The notes under the pieces were generated by a model, which worked only from the letters and a program-made list of their open reading frames with translations, made no database searches and was not told the origin of the DNA. Positions 1 to 8,435 of a stretch of DNA of 44,243 nucleotides are shown piece by piece. A program made the translations under genes and the position numbers. Location of the stretch: contig CP070664.1 of assembly GCA_020355325.1 (NCBI GenBank), forward strand, positions 2,347,539 to 2,391,781. Direction: 5' to 3'. This stretch comes from Caldifarciminota bacterium (GTDB lineage Bacteria > Hydrothermota > Tepidihabitantia > SM23-42). Each line of letters opens with the position of its first letter. The stretch's first letter is position 1.

Positions 1-121
1 AATCCGCTGTGTACCAGATATCCTCGATGACACCGTCAATCCTCGGTGCAACCTCTGTGAAGCGCACCTCAACAGTAGGGTTATTGTTTACTGTGAGAAA
101 AAAGAGTAATAAAAGATGCAT
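1..121 (-). CDS. N-terminal start of a secreted CBM9-like protein (partial)
   Basis: Only the first 40 codons lie in the window; the gene runs off the left edge. The ATG at 121 is preceded by a strong ribosome binding site, GGAGGTG, at 124-130. The protein opens with a short hydrophobic signal-like stretch (MHLLLLFFLTV), then a segment containing APRIDGVIEDIW. The pattern of IDG followed by a Trp a few residues later is typical of the start of carbohydrate-binding family 9-like (DOMON-type) domains, often found in large exported proteins of FCB-group bacteria. It follows the ABC permease gene on the same strand after 226 bases containing repeats, so it may not be in that operon. Function cannot be set from 40 residues. 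Confidence 0.6.
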   Translation of the reverse strand, partial: MHLLLLFFLTVNNNPTVEVRFTEVAPRIDGVIEDIWYTAD

Positions 122-148
122 TTCACCTCCCCATGTAGAAATACTAAA

Positions 149-212
149 TGCCTAAAATTCCAAAATACCTAAACACCCAAATTGCCTTAAATTGCCTCAA
201 TTTGCCCTATTT
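149..212. repeat. Degenerate TTGCC-type intergenic repeat cluster
   Basis: Short units built around AATTGCCT/TTGCCC recur about every 10-11 bases, ending in TTTGCCCTATTT. The same ending and unit occur at 29960-30019. The cluster lies between the ABC permease gene and the CBM9-like gene. It may be a dispersed intergenic element; no coding capacity is seen. Confidence 0.45.
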
Positions 213-261
213 AAAATGTATTACGTTAAAACCTCACAAAAGTTTCGCTCGTGTTGCAAAT

Positions 262-294
262 GATTACGGAGATTTCAAAAAAGATTACAGAGAT
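262..294. repeat. Two GATTACRGAGAT direct repeats
   Basis: GATTACGGAGAT (262-273) and GATTACAGAGAT (283-294) are spaced 21 bases apart. They resemble the CACAGATTACACAGAT-like repeat at 7393-7475. The rest of 213-347 shows nothing recognisable. Confidence 0.35.
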
Positions 295-347
295 ATTAAA
301 ATCTTCTTATCACCGTAATCTATATTTTATCGCTGTCATCATTGTTT

Positions 348-1130
348 TTAATAATGGCCAAGGAGACCGCGGTCCTTGGCAATCTTTTCACATGCCTTAA
401 ATAGTAAAAATCCTATTGTTAAATAAAATATTGCGTTCGCAATCAATATAAGTAAATCATAAACAGGCATGCTGTAAATCGGTAGTTCATCAATCATATT
501 TCGGGCAATGAGCTTCGTTCCGAGTGAGAATGGGAGAATCTTTAAAACAGGTAATGTATCCACTGGTGCTACAATGAATCCAACAAAGACAAACTGTAAT
601 ATTTGGAAAAATGCCTGAATTTTTTTAAAGACGAGACCGAGGCCACCGGTGATAAAACCAATACCATAACCGCCCGCAATAGTGAGTATTAAGAGAGGTA
701 TGAGTGTCATGAAATCGAAATGTAAGAATCTGCCAGTGGTGACCATCATTAAAATGAGTACGGGTAAAACCCACACCACACTCCAGATGAAATTAGCAAT
801 GACTGTGTATATTGATACAGTTTCGAAACCTAACGGTGTCATGTACAGCTGTTCCAGGGTTCCTGTTCTTGCCTCCTGAATAATACCCCAGGACAGCGTG
901 CTGTACGCGGCGATTGAATAGGTCCAGATAAAGAAACCGACGATGAATCCCTCTGTCGTTCTTGTGAAGGTTGATTGGTTACCACCAACAAACTTATAGC
1001 CGAGAAAAAAGAGGAGAAAAAGCATATAAACCGTGACGATGGCCGAAATTGTGTTGAATGGGTACCGTTTGAGTGATATCCATTCCTTGATGAAGATCGC
1101 CTTGAAGAGATTCCAGCTCCTATTTTTCAT
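348..1130 (-). CDS. ABC-2 type transporter permease
   Basis: A 260-residue integral membrane protein with six likely membrane segments (about residues 26-46, 64-84, 105-129, 140-165, 175-195 and 228-250). It fits the ABC2_membrane family, which forms the channel of drug, polysaccharide or lipid exporters. The conserved segment after the second helix (QEARTGTLEQLYMTPLGFE) is typical of the family and probably forms the coupling helix with the ATPase. The gene overlaps the end of the upstream ATPase gene by 11 bases, so the two are translationally coupled and form one exporter. The substrate cannot be told from the sequence. Confidence 0.88.
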   Translation of the reverse strand: MKNRSWNLFKAIFIKEWISLKRYPFNTISAIVTVYMLFLLFFLGYKFVGGNQSTFTRTTEGFIVGFFIWTYSIAAYSTLSWGIIQEARTGTLEQLYMTPLGFETVSIYTVIANFIWSVVWVLPVLILMMVTTGRFLHFDFMTLIPLLILTIAGGYGIGFITGGLGLVFKKIQAFFQILQFVFVGFIVAPVDTLPVLKILPFSLGTKLIARNMIDELPIYSMPVYDLLILIANAIFYLTIGFLLFKACEKIAKDRGLLGHY

Positions 1131-2070
1131 GGCGCACCAGTTTCAAATAAATGTCTTCAAAATCCGGTTCAATATTTTGGATGCTCAGCAGTTTCATGTT
1201 TCTCTGTTTCAAGATGTCGAGCACCTCATAGATTTTCATTGAATCCTTAAGGTCGACCGTGATATGCGTTTCTGTTTTGTCTGTGGAGAATTTGACGCCG
1301 AGGAATTTCTGTGTAAACTCTTCTTTTATCCCTTGATTAATCTCGCCTTCAACCTCGAACGTGTAGGTATTTACCTGAAAAAATTCTTTGATTTTCGTTA
1401 TCTCTTCATCGGCGACAATTTTTCCATGATTGATGATGATGACGCGCTGACAGACATCTTCGACGACGCCCATATTGTGCGAACTGAGGAGTATTGTCTT
1501 ACCCTCGTCAGATATCTTTTGTTTCAACAGATTACGCACTTCATGGGTCATCTCCACATCGAGGCCAAGGGTCGGTTCATCCAGCAAGAGGATGTCGGTG
1601 TTCTTAATGAGTGCGCAGGCGATGGCAAGCTTCTGCTGCATGCCACGCGAGAGAAAGCGCGCTTCTGTATTTATTTTGTCGTTTAATCCAAATACACCGA
1701 TTAATTCATCGATTCTATTCCTTACCTGTTTATAAGAATAGCCCTGAAGCCCGGCGAATAGTTTAAGATTTTCTATCGTGCTCATGCGCCAATAGACATT
1801 GCGGTTGCCTTCGAGGACGGCGGCGACCTTTTCAAAGGCGAAGTGTGGATACCGAACAACATCTTTTCCATCAATCATTATCTTTCCTGCGGTTGGATTG
1901 ATGAGCCTGCACAGACACTTGATTGTCGTGGTCTTTCCTGCACCGTTGGGTCCCAAGAGGCCGACGATTTCGCCCCTGTTGATTTCAAATGAAATACTGT
2001 CCACTGCTCGGACTTCTTGCTTTCTATGCTTGTACATCTTGGTTAAATGTTCACAGGACAAAATCTGCAT
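1120..2070 (-). CDS. ABC transporter ATP-binding protein
   Basis: This 316-residue ATPase energises the adjacent permease. The Walker A motif GPNGAGKT is at residues 40-47; further on are a variant signature LSRGMQQKLAIA and the Walker B/D-loop ILLLDEPTLGLD. After the nucleotide-binding domain there is a C-terminal extension of roughly 80 residues, as in CcmA/YadG/Nod-type exporter ATPases. The start at 2070 is the first Met before the usual N-terminal beta strand. A TTGCAG-N16-TATAAT promoter sits directly upstream with its -10 box eight bases from the ATG and no Shine-Dalgarno sequence, which suggests a nearly leaderless mRNA for this two-gene operon. Confidence 0.92.
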   Translation of the reverse strand: MQILSCEHLTKMYKHRKQEVRAVDSISFEINRGEIVGLLGPNGAGKTTTIKCLCRLINPTAGKIMIDGKDVVRYPHFAFEKVAAVLEGNRNVYWRMSTIENLKLFAGLQGYSYKQVRNRIDELIGVFGLNDKINTEARFLSRGMQQKLAIACALIKNTDILLLDEPTLGLDVEMTHEVRNLLKQKISDEGKTILLSSHNMGVVEDVCQRVIIINHGKIVADEEITKIKEFFQVNTYTFEVEGEINQGIKEEFTQKFLGVKFSTDKTETHITVDLKDSMKIYEVLDILKQRNMKLLSIQNIEPDFEDIYLKLVRHEK

Positions 2071-2078
2071 TAGTTTTC

Positions 2079-2106
2079 ATTATACACATATTGAGTAAGA
2101 CTGCAA
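2079..2106 (-). promoter_or_regulatory. Promoter of the ABC exporter operon
   Basis: On the minus strand: TTGCAG (2101-2106), a 16-base spacer and TATAAT (2079-2084). Eight bases separate the -10 box from the ATG at 2070, so transcription should begin at or within about two bases of the start codon. Confidence 0.7.
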
Positions 2107-2213
2107 GTATGAAGGTATACAACATCTACAATGCTGATTCTCGAAGAAACATGGCTTAACCCTTTCTAATGCGCACTATGCAAATTATCATTTTTACAAT
2201 TGCTTTCTTTGCC

Positions 2214-2241
2214 TTGACATCACAGGGTTTCACCTTATAAT
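2214..2241 (+). promoter_or_regulatory. Promoter of the DUF4159-DUF4175 operon
   Basis: TTGACA (2214-2219), 16-base spacer, TATAAT (2236-2241). The ATG at 2249 begins seven bases after the -10 box, the expected position of the first transcribed base, so the mRNA is probably leaderless. Confidence 0.78.
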
Positions 2242-2248
2242 TATGTAG

Positions 2249-2881
2249 ATGTATGTGTTGTTATTTTTAATTGTCATTCTTGGACAGTACGATTTCACGA
2301 TTGCACGGTTGAAATATCATGGTGGGGGAGACTGGTATTCGAATCCCTCTTCACTATCAAACTTACTTGCGGCGATCAATGAACGGACGAGTATCAGAGC
2401 TGCGCCGCGGGAAGATGTCGTTGAAATCACGGATCCGAAACTGTTCAACTACCCATATCTCTATATGAATGGCCATGGAAAAGTTCGCTTTTCTGATGTG
2501 GAGATAAAAATTCTCAGGAATTATTTTGCTGCCGGTGGATTTCTCCATGCCGATGATAACTACGGTATGGACTCATCGTTTCGCCATGAGATCGTAAAAG
2601 TCTTTCCTGATTCACCGCTCGTCGAATTGCCGTTTGACTATCCCATATACGGCTCATTTTATGATTTTCCGAACGGATTACCGAAAATTCATGAACATGA
2701 TGGAAAACCTTCCCAGGGCTTTGGTATCTTCTATGAAAATCGCCTCGTTGTCTTCTATACATATGAATGTGATTTAGGCGATGGCTGGGAAGACCCCGAT
2801 GTCCATAATGACCCGCCGGAAAAACGGGAGGCGGCGATTCAAATGGGCATTAATATTGTCGTTTATAGCCTCACTCATTGA
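2249..2881 (+). CDS. DUF4159 domain-containing exported protein
   Basis: A 210-residue protein with a short hydrophobic N-terminus (MYVLLFLIVIL), probably a signal peptide or anchor. The rest matches the DUF4159 family, whose members resemble class I glutamine amidotransferase-like folds: note YPYLYMNGHGKVRFSD, the GGFLHADDNYG segment, and the closing DPPEKREAAIQMGINIVVYSLTH. The family's biochemical role is unknown. In other phyla it sits beside membrane proteins with DUF4175 or von Willebrand domains and MoxR ATPases. Here it overlaps the DUF4175-like gene, supporting a shared envelope role. The start codon falls at the predicted transcription start of its promoter. Confidence 0.85.
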   Translation: MYVLLFLIVILGQYDFTIARLKYHGGGDWYSNPSSLSNLLAAINERTSIRAAPREDVVEITDPKLFNYPYLYMNGHGKVRFSDVEIKILRNYFAAGGFLHADDNYGMDSSFRHEIVKVFPDSPLVELPFDYPIYGSFYDFPNGLPKIHEHDGKPSQGFGIFYENRLVVFYTYECDLGDGWEDPDVHNDPPEKREAAIQMGINIVVYSLTH

Positions 2882-2883
2882 TT

Positions 2884-5800
2884 ATGTCGGCAATCGATAG
2901 TATTACGAAAAAAGTAAAGGGATATGCGTATCATCAACAATGGGTTGATTTTACTGCGTATTTCATTTTTACGATAGCAACACTGTTGATTTCTGCGAGC
3001 ATAGCTCTGTTTTTGTTGAAATCGCCACTCTACGGCCTCATCGGATTGATACCACTCTTGTTCTATCGACCAGTTTCTCTTATTGAACGGGCTCGTGAGT
3101 TAGAGAAGAAACTTAACTTAAAAAATGAAGTAGTGAGTAGCATACAACTTTCGCTTATTCCGAGAGATAACAAAGAAAAATATTCTCGAGAACTCATCTC
3201 TGCATTCATTGATGATGCGGCGAGGAGAATCGAGGGTATCGATGTTACAAAATTTATTAACTATCGTTCCCTGCACAAATCAGTTCAGTTTCTCTTGATT
3301 GTGCTTGTATTCGTGCTCATCCATCCAGCGGTGTTTCCAGCTCATTTCTGGTATTCGCTCAATCACGAGATAGAGTATCGTGTCGAGCCCGGTGATGGTG
3401 CATATCCGATGGACCAGGAGATTAATATAGCACTCAATCTTACGGGTGTGTATATGCCAGAAAACGTTGGGCTTATCATTTCGCAAGAGAAAGGATTCGT
3501 GACAGAAAAGATCGATGTTGAAAACAGTGTCGCTACAAAAAAAATGAGACTCGTAGAACCAGTGACCTATCGTTTTACGTTTCTCGATCATATAACAGAT
3601 GAATTTCGACTTATACCCATTGCACCGATTTATATCGAAGAACTTATTTTTCATTTAACATTTCCTCGCTCGACGAACTTGAAGGAGCAGATAAAAACCG
3701 GTAAGGAATTGATTGTACCGCGCGGTACGAGGGTGCATATGTACGGAAGGGCATCGACCCTCTTAGATTCTGCTTCTTTCGAGTATGGTGACACGATTAC
3801 GCTCCCCTGCGAAGGCGATGAGTTTTCCGGTGAGTATATCGTTCGGGAGAGCGGCATAGCACTCCTCCACCTTCATGCGCTGAGCTCACTAAAGGAACAG
3901 ATACGGATATATGCCATTCCCGATCTCGCACCACTCGTCGATATCTTTTACCCTGGCTATAACATAACCATGCCGAACGATATGAGAGTCACTGTCGGCA
4001 TACGGTGCAGCGACGACTATGGATTAGATAGAGCCACGTTCTATTACACATTCGATGAGGAACAAAAGCAAATGCTGCAAATAAACAGAGGCGCACTCGA
4101 AGATACACTTTTCTTTGAATGGAATCTCTCAGACTTGGGAATGCTTCCCGGCGATGAAGTTTACTATTTCGCTGATGTTGTCGATAACGCCGGCAACACC
4201 ACGCGTAGCAAGACATACTACATTTATTTTCCCACAATGGAGGAGATTTATGAAGAAGTGAGTCAGAAAGAGGAAAATCTTCTCCAAGACTTTCATGACT
4301 TGCACTCGGAGCATACCGATGAGATAGAAGAGGCAATGCGAATTCAACAGAAAATTATGAAAGAAAGAAAAATATCCTGGGCAGAGCAGGAGAAGTTGGC
4401 GGAGCTGATAAGAAAAGAAGAGAAAATTCTGGAAAAAATTGAAGAATGGCAGGCAGAGCTTGAAAAGACACTCGAACAATTGAGTGAAGGAATCATTCTT
4501 GATCAAAAATCGCTTGAACGGTTGCAAGAGATAATGAAAATCTTGCAAGAAATTGCTCCTGATGAATTGAGGGATGCATTAGAGCAGGTGCAGCTTCAGC
4601 TCGATCAGAGACCAGAAGTTATGCAACGATCTCTTCAAGCATTGAAAGATGCGCAAGAAGAATTAGCAAAGGCATTAGAGAGAACATTGGAACTCCTGGA
4701 GCGTTATCGACAAGAAGAGCGTTTAAAGGAACTTGCACAGTGGGCAGAGGAGTTGGCGCGAAGTGCTGAGGAACTGGAACAAGTAGTGAAAGAAGATAAA
4801 GATGTTGATATCAGTTCCGAAGTTACGGAGTTAAATGAAGACATAATGAGACTCGCCGATGCCATGGAAGAATTGGCCGAATCGAGGGGGCTCGAGCAGG
4901 AGATAAAAGATGCATTAGAAAATATGGCGCAAGAGACAACCGAAATTTCATCTGCTGAGCTCGGGGAGAAGAAAGAAGGACTCGATCGGCTCGCCGGTGA
5001 ATTGCAACAATGGTATGAGTCGGTAACAAAAAGTCGGGCCGCACAGGTGAGGAAAAAATTGCTGGAAATACTCAATCAGTTGATCGATATCTCTAAAACC
5101 GAAGAGCGTTTCTCTCAAGACACCATTGGTGTTGATATGGCTGTACAAGATCAGGTTATTACTGCTACAAAAATTGTTGCGGAAAGTCTCTATACCCAGC
5201 AAAGAAAGAGCATGTATGTAACACCGCACATGAGTAAGAATCTCGCGAGGGCGATTAAACACATGGAACAAGCGAAGAACATGAGGCAACAGAAGCACAT
5301 CGGTCAACAGAATTCCCAGGAGGCGATGAGACTCATTAATGTCGTTTGTTATGAGATGTTCAGAAATTTAGAGATCATTACCGGAGGCGGTTCTTCTACT
5401 GGCATGGATAAATTTATGCAGGGGCTCTCTGATATTACAAAAGGGCAGATGTCTTTCAATCAGTCGATGTTCAACATGTTACCGCTGCCGATGGGTGGTT
5501 TAAGCGGTGAGCAGATGGCACAACTGAGAAGGCTCGCGGGTCGGCAGCGTGCGTTGAGAGAGGCGTTAGAGGCCTTGCGGGCAGATGCAGGGGTCGGTCA
5601 ATATCAGGAATTGCTCGATGACGTTGTCCAGGACATGAAGGAAACCGAGGAAGAACTCTATCAATATAAGGTAACGAGAGAACTGATTGAGCGACAAAAG
5701 AAGGTGCTCTCACGGCTTCTTGATAGTCAGCGGTCAATTAGAAAAGAAGATTTTACAAAAGAACGGAAGAGCAAACCTGGTGAAGATATACTCGAACGAC

Positions 5801-5940
5801 TCAGTCCAAAACCTTTGACTGAACAGTTGGGCAGAGATGAATTACGCGAATTGATTCAACAGGCGCTCCGGGAATCATATCCAAAAGAATATGAACTTTA
5901 TATCAGAGAGTATTTCAAAACCTTGTTAGAAGAACGATGA
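2884..5940 (+). CDS. DUF4175-like large membrane protein with long coiled coil
   Basis: A protein of about 1018 residues. Hydrophobic helices near residues 23-60 and 128-150 anchor it; the next 250 or so residues look like beta-rich extracytoplasmic domains; from about residue 440 to 720 it is a highly charged Glu/Lys/Gln-rich coiled coil; and the C-terminal 250 residues are Gln/Met/Arg-rich helices. This architecture matches the DUF4175 family of unknown function. The ATG at 2884 is preferred; an in-frame TTG at 2878 overlaps the previous stop and is the alternative. The gene ends in an ATGA overlap with the TPR gene. A scaffold or surveillance role in the envelope is a guess. Confidence 0.78.
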   Translation: MSAIDSITKKVKGYAYHQQWVDFTAYFIFTIATLLISASIALFLLKSPLYGLIGLIPLLFYRPVSLIERARELEKKLNLKNEVVSSIQLSLIPRDNKEKYSRELISAFIDDAARRIEGIDVTKFINYRSLHKSVQFLLIVLVFVLIHPAVFPAHFWYSLNHEIEYRVEPGDGAYPMDQEINIALNLTGVYMPENVGLIISQEKGFVTEKIDVENSVATKKMRLVEPVTYRFTFLDHITDEFRLIPIAPIYIEELIFHLTFPRSTNLKEQIKTGKELIVPRGTRVHMYGRASTLLDSASFEYGDTITLPCEGDEFSGEYIVRESGIALLHLHALSSLKEQIRIYAIPDLAPLVDIFYPGYNITMPNDMRVTVGIRCSDDYGLDRATFYYTFDEEQKQMLQINRGALEDTLFFEWNLSDLGMLPGDEVYYFADVVDNAGNTTRSKTYYIYFPTMEEIYEEVSQKEENLLQDFHDLHSEHTDEIEEAMRIQQKIMKERKISWAEQEKLAELIRKEEKILEKIEEWQAELEKTLEQLSEGIILDQKSLERLQEIMKILQEIAPDELRDALEQVQLQLDQRPEVMQRSLQALKDAQEELAKALERTLELLERYRQEERLKELAQWAEELARSAEELEQVVKEDKDVDISSEVTELNEDIMRLADAMEELAESRGLEQEIKDALENMAQETTEISSAELGEKKEGLDRLAGELQQWYESVTKSRAAQVRKKLLEILNQLIDISKTEERFSQDTIGVDMAVQDQVITATKIVAESLYTQQRKSMYVTPHMSKNLARAIKHMEQAKNMRQQKHIGQQNSQEAMRLINVVCYEMFRNLEIITGGGSSTGMDKFMQGLSDITKGQMSFNQSMFNMLPLPMGGLSGEQMAQLRRLAGRQRALREALEALRADAGVGQYQELLDDVVQDMKETEEELYQYKVTRELIERQKKVLSRLLDSQRSIRKEDFTKERKSKPGEDILERLSPKPLTEQLGRDELRELIQQALRESYPKEYELYIREYFKTLLEER

Positions 5941-6653
5941 TACTACTCTGTTTGCTTATTTCCACGATAATCGAATCCACGGTTGATAGCCTCGAAATGG
6001 AGTTGACGCGCAATCCACAATTAGAGACAGTTTTGGCGTTGAATATGTGCTATCTTAAAATGGGTGATTATGAGCATGCCATTCAGCTCTTAAAAGAATA
6101 CGAAACAACGTTTACCGTAATCGAAATTCCTGGTATCCTCAGTGCCCTTGGTGATGATTACTTCTTTTGCGGCAAGATGCTCGAGGCACGAGAAACATAT
6201 TTGAAATTAGTAGCACGATTTCCACAATCGAATATTGCCAATGATGCACTCGAACGACTTTCCCTCATCGAGCGTGTACGCAAAGATACACTCTCACTCA
6301 AGAGGCTTGCCTTGGCAATCTGTCTCTATGAGACAGAACAATTCAACAGTGCGCAAGAGAGCCTGAAACAACTGTTGAAATCAGCAGCGGGTCCTTATGC
6401 ATACTACTACCTGGCTCTCCTCTATAGAAAAAAAGATGATTTATCATTGGCAGTCAGTGCGCTTGAGGAGTTAGAGCATTTTTTTGCTGAACATGAGGTA
6501 CATAACGCAACGCTTCTTCGCGCTGAAATTAATGCGCAGTTGAATAAAAAAGAAGAAGCACAAAAAATTTTGGAAGATCTCATCGTGAAAGAGCCAACGT
6601 CTATCTACGCGGTCCGTGCCCGCCAGATGTTGGGGTCAGGTCTTGACTTTTGA
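5937..6653 (+). CDS. Tetratricopeptide-repeat protein, C-terminus recruited from a repeat
   Basis: A 238-residue protein made of TPR-like helical pairs (for example LALNMCYLKMGDYEHAIQLL, ALGDDYFFCGKMLEARETYLKLV and AYYYLALLYRKKDDLSLAVSALEEL). TPRs mediate protein contacts, so it probably assists the DUF4159/DUF4175 pair, with which it is translationally coupled by a four-base overlap. The N-terminus MILLCLLISTII could be a short signal peptide. The last residues, GSGLDF, and the stop codon are encoded by the left arm of an inverted repeat starting at 6631, so the natural C-terminus was probably replaced when the repeat inserted. Confidence 0.8.
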   Translation: MILLCLLISTIIESTVDSLEMELTRNPQLETVLALNMCYLKMGDYEHAIQLLKEYETTFTVIEIPGILSALGDDYFFCGKMLEARETYLKLVARFPQSNIANDALERLSLIERVRKDTLSLKRLALAICLYETEQFNSAQESLKQLLKSAAGPYAYYYLALLYRKKDDLSLAVSALEELEHFFAEHEVHNATLLRAEINAQLNKKEEAQKILEDLIVKEPTSIYAVRARQMLGSGLDF

Positions 6654-6799
6654 CTGAAGCCTCGAACTGAGTAACAAACTAAACAATCTCATGAGTAGAA
6701 AAAACTCACCGTCAAAAACGTATCTCAGTCAAAGTCAAAAATCAAGACCTGACCCCATTGTGTGACAGTCAAGAGTCAAGGCCTGACCGCATTGTGTGA
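6631..6799. repeat. Inverted plus direct repeat element (GGGGTCAGGTCTTGA family)
   Basis: The left arm begins TGGGGTCAGGTCTTGA at 6631; its reverse complement ends at 6757, giving an inverted pair of about 25 bases with a loop of about 75 bases. A 32-base unit at 6734-6765 is repeated with few changes at 6768-6799, both ending ATTGTGTGA. No transposase lies within it, so it would be a non-autonomous or REP-like element. It lies between two convergent genes and encodes the last codons of both. Its long hairpin could also act as a two-way terminator. Confidence 0.75.
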
Positions 6800-7389
6800 A
6801 TATCTTCGGGTCCTGTGACTTCATGTATTTGCATGCCTAATTCTTTCGCTGGTGTTAAATCTATAGCGTAGCGGTCACCAACGACAAGACACTCGTTTGT
6901 TTCGACATCTAATTCCTCGGCTGCTTTTTTGAAAAATACGGGGTCTGGTTTGAGCAGGTTAAATGTGTTGTAGGTAAAGACTCGGTCAAAGATACCCTTC
7001 AGATTGAGTGCCTCGAGGATGCGTTCGGCCTGTATGGTGTTGTTATTCGTGAGAATTGCGAGTCGGTACTGTTTTTTTATATGAATGAGCGTCTCTCTCA
7101 GTTTTTGGTCTTCCGTGAGGTAATCGCGTGGATCAAAGAACGCTATGTTCTCTCTATGCCACTCTTCGATAGGGACGCCAAAAGAAAGCAATGTTAATGT
7201 ATAGGGGACAGCGCTGCCACTTTTTTTCTGTAATTCTTCTCTGCGTTCTTCAATGAGTTTCTGAGCCTTTTCGAGAGAGATATTTTTTAGCTTCGCAATA
7301 GTGGTGTAGGCAGCTTCAGCAAATTTTTTGCGTATCGTTTCACTCTTATAGAGCGTTCCGTCGAGGTCGAAGAGGATGGCTTTAATCAT
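6769..7389 (-). CDS. HAD-superfamily hydrolase (phosphatase)
   Basis: A 206-residue HAD hydrolase. Motif I is FDLDGTLY near the N-terminus, motif II is the LTNNN segment, and the motif III/IV region includes LKPDPVFFKKAAEEL and VVGDRYAIDLTPAKELGM. Such enzymes dephosphorylate small phosphometabolites; the substrate cannot be assigned. The ATG at 7389 (MIKAILFDLDGT) is chosen because an upstream in-frame start at 7419 would add only residues encoded by a CACAGATTACACAG-type repeat. The C-terminal residues MRSGLDS and the stop come from the repeat element at 6768-6799. It lies downstream of porB on the same strand but is separated by repeat sequence. Confidence 0.88.
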   Translation of the reverse strand: MIKAILFDLDGTLYKSETIRKKFAEAAYTTIAKLKNISLEKAQKLIEERREELQKKSGSAVPYTLTLLSFGVPIEEWHRENIAFFDPRDYLTEDQKLRETLIHIKKQYRLAILTNNNTIQAERILEALNLKGIFDRVFTYNTFNLLKPDPVFFKKAAEELDVETNECLVVGDRYAIDLTPAKELGMQIHEVTGPEDIHTMRSGLDS

Positions 7390-7392
7390 GAG

Positions 7393-7475
7393 GACACAGA
7401 GTACACAGATACATAGCACAGATTACACAGATGGAATTCACGGATTCACACGGATAAGAATGCGGATGTAAACAG
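7393..7475. repeat. ACACAGATTACACAG-type intergenic repeat
   Basis: Imperfect short units such as TACACAGATACATAG, CACAGATTACACAGAT and CACGGATTCACACGGAT recur between porB and the HAD gene. Related GATTACRGAGAT units occur at 262-294. They account for the falsely extended N-terminus of the HAD reading frame. Confidence 0.5.
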
Positions 7476-7493
7476 ATGATAATTTTTTAAGTA

Positions 7494-8435
7494 TTAACCT
7501 GGTTCCTTCGACTTCTGTACCTCGCTTCTCTTCAGTAATCGGTTCCAGATGAAATCGACTTCTGCTTGGTATTCTTTTATCGGTATATCATCCTTCCACT
7601 GGAAGAGGTGTCCGAATCTGCCTTGCACATTGAGAAACTCGGTAATCGGTTTTTTCTCCTTGGGTTTCACCGTAATGTGATATGTACCATCCTGATATTC
7701 ATAGAGCGGCCAGACGCATGTTTCAACCGCAAGCTTTGAGACCTTAATGGTCTTTTCTGGCGCATATGCCCAGCCGAGTCGACATGGAGAGTACACGTTG
7801 ATAAATGACGGACCGTCGGCATCCAGTGCTTTGCGCACCTTGGTGACCAGATCATTCCAGTAACCAATCGTCGCTTGAGCAGCATAGGCAGGTTCATGGG
7901 CAATCACGATTTCTGTGAGATTCTTTCTCAGTTGGAGCTTTCCTGGTATGACCTTCCCTGCTGGTGATGTTGTAGTATGTGCACCGCGCGGCGTCGCTGA
8001 TGAACGCTGTATACCCGTGTTCATATATGCCTCGTTGTTGTAACAGATATAGAGCACGCGATGTCTCCGCTCAATCATTCCTGAGAGTGCCTGCAGACCG
8101 ATATCGTAGGTTCCACCATCACCACCGAAGGCAATGAATCTGAGATCCTTCGTGATTTTTCCTTTCTTCTTGAGTGCCTTATATGCTGCCTCAACGCCAG
8201 ACATTGTTGCTGCGACATTTTCGAAGGCGTTGTGAATGTACGGAACGTTCCACGCCGAATAGGGAAAGATTGTTGAGATAACTTCTAAACAACCTGTCGC
8301 CGCACCGACGACCACGGGTTGCTCTGCTGCAAGCAGCACCTGCCGCGCAACGATTGTCGCACCACACCCTGCACAACCACGATGACCACCGACAAATTTC
8401 TCTTCCTGAGCCGCGAGATCTTTTAGTTTAGCCAT
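7494..8435 (-). CDS. porB: 2-oxoacid (pyruvate):ferredoxin oxidoreductase, beta subunit
   Basis: The 313-residue thiamine-diphosphate subunit. It oxidatively decarboxylates a 2-oxoacid, most likely pyruvate, to acyl-CoA with ferredoxin as electron acceptor. The N-terminal GHRGCAGCG carries cluster-binding cysteines. FGGDGGTYDIGLQALSG is the thiamine-diphosphate/Mg site, and YNNEAYMNTGIQRSSATPRGA is characteristic of PorB. The stop overlaps the porA stop/start junction at 8435. It is last in the order porC-porD-porA-porB, the usual order in archaea and deep-branching anaerobes. Related 2-oxoisovalerate enzymes cannot be fully excluded. Confidence 0.93.
   Translation of the reverse strand: MAKLKDLAAQEEKFVGGHRGCAGCGATIVARQVLLAAEQPVVVGAATGCLEVISTIFPYSAWNVPYIHNAFENVAATMSGVEAAYKALKKKGKITKDLRFIAFGGDGGTYDIGLQALSGMIERRHRVLYICYNNEAYMNTGIQRSSATPRGAHTTTSPAGKVIPGKLQLRKNLTEIVIAHEPAYAAQATIGYWNDLVTKVRKALDADGPSFINVYSPCRLGWAYAPEKTIKVSKLAVETCVWPLYEYQDGTYHITVKPKEKKPITEFLNVQGRFGHLFQWKDDIPIKEYQAEVDFIWNRLLKRSEVQKSKEPG

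Noticed and set aside
149-212. CRISPR-like array
   Set aside because: The repeats are short, degenerate and without constant-length spacers, and no cas gene is present.
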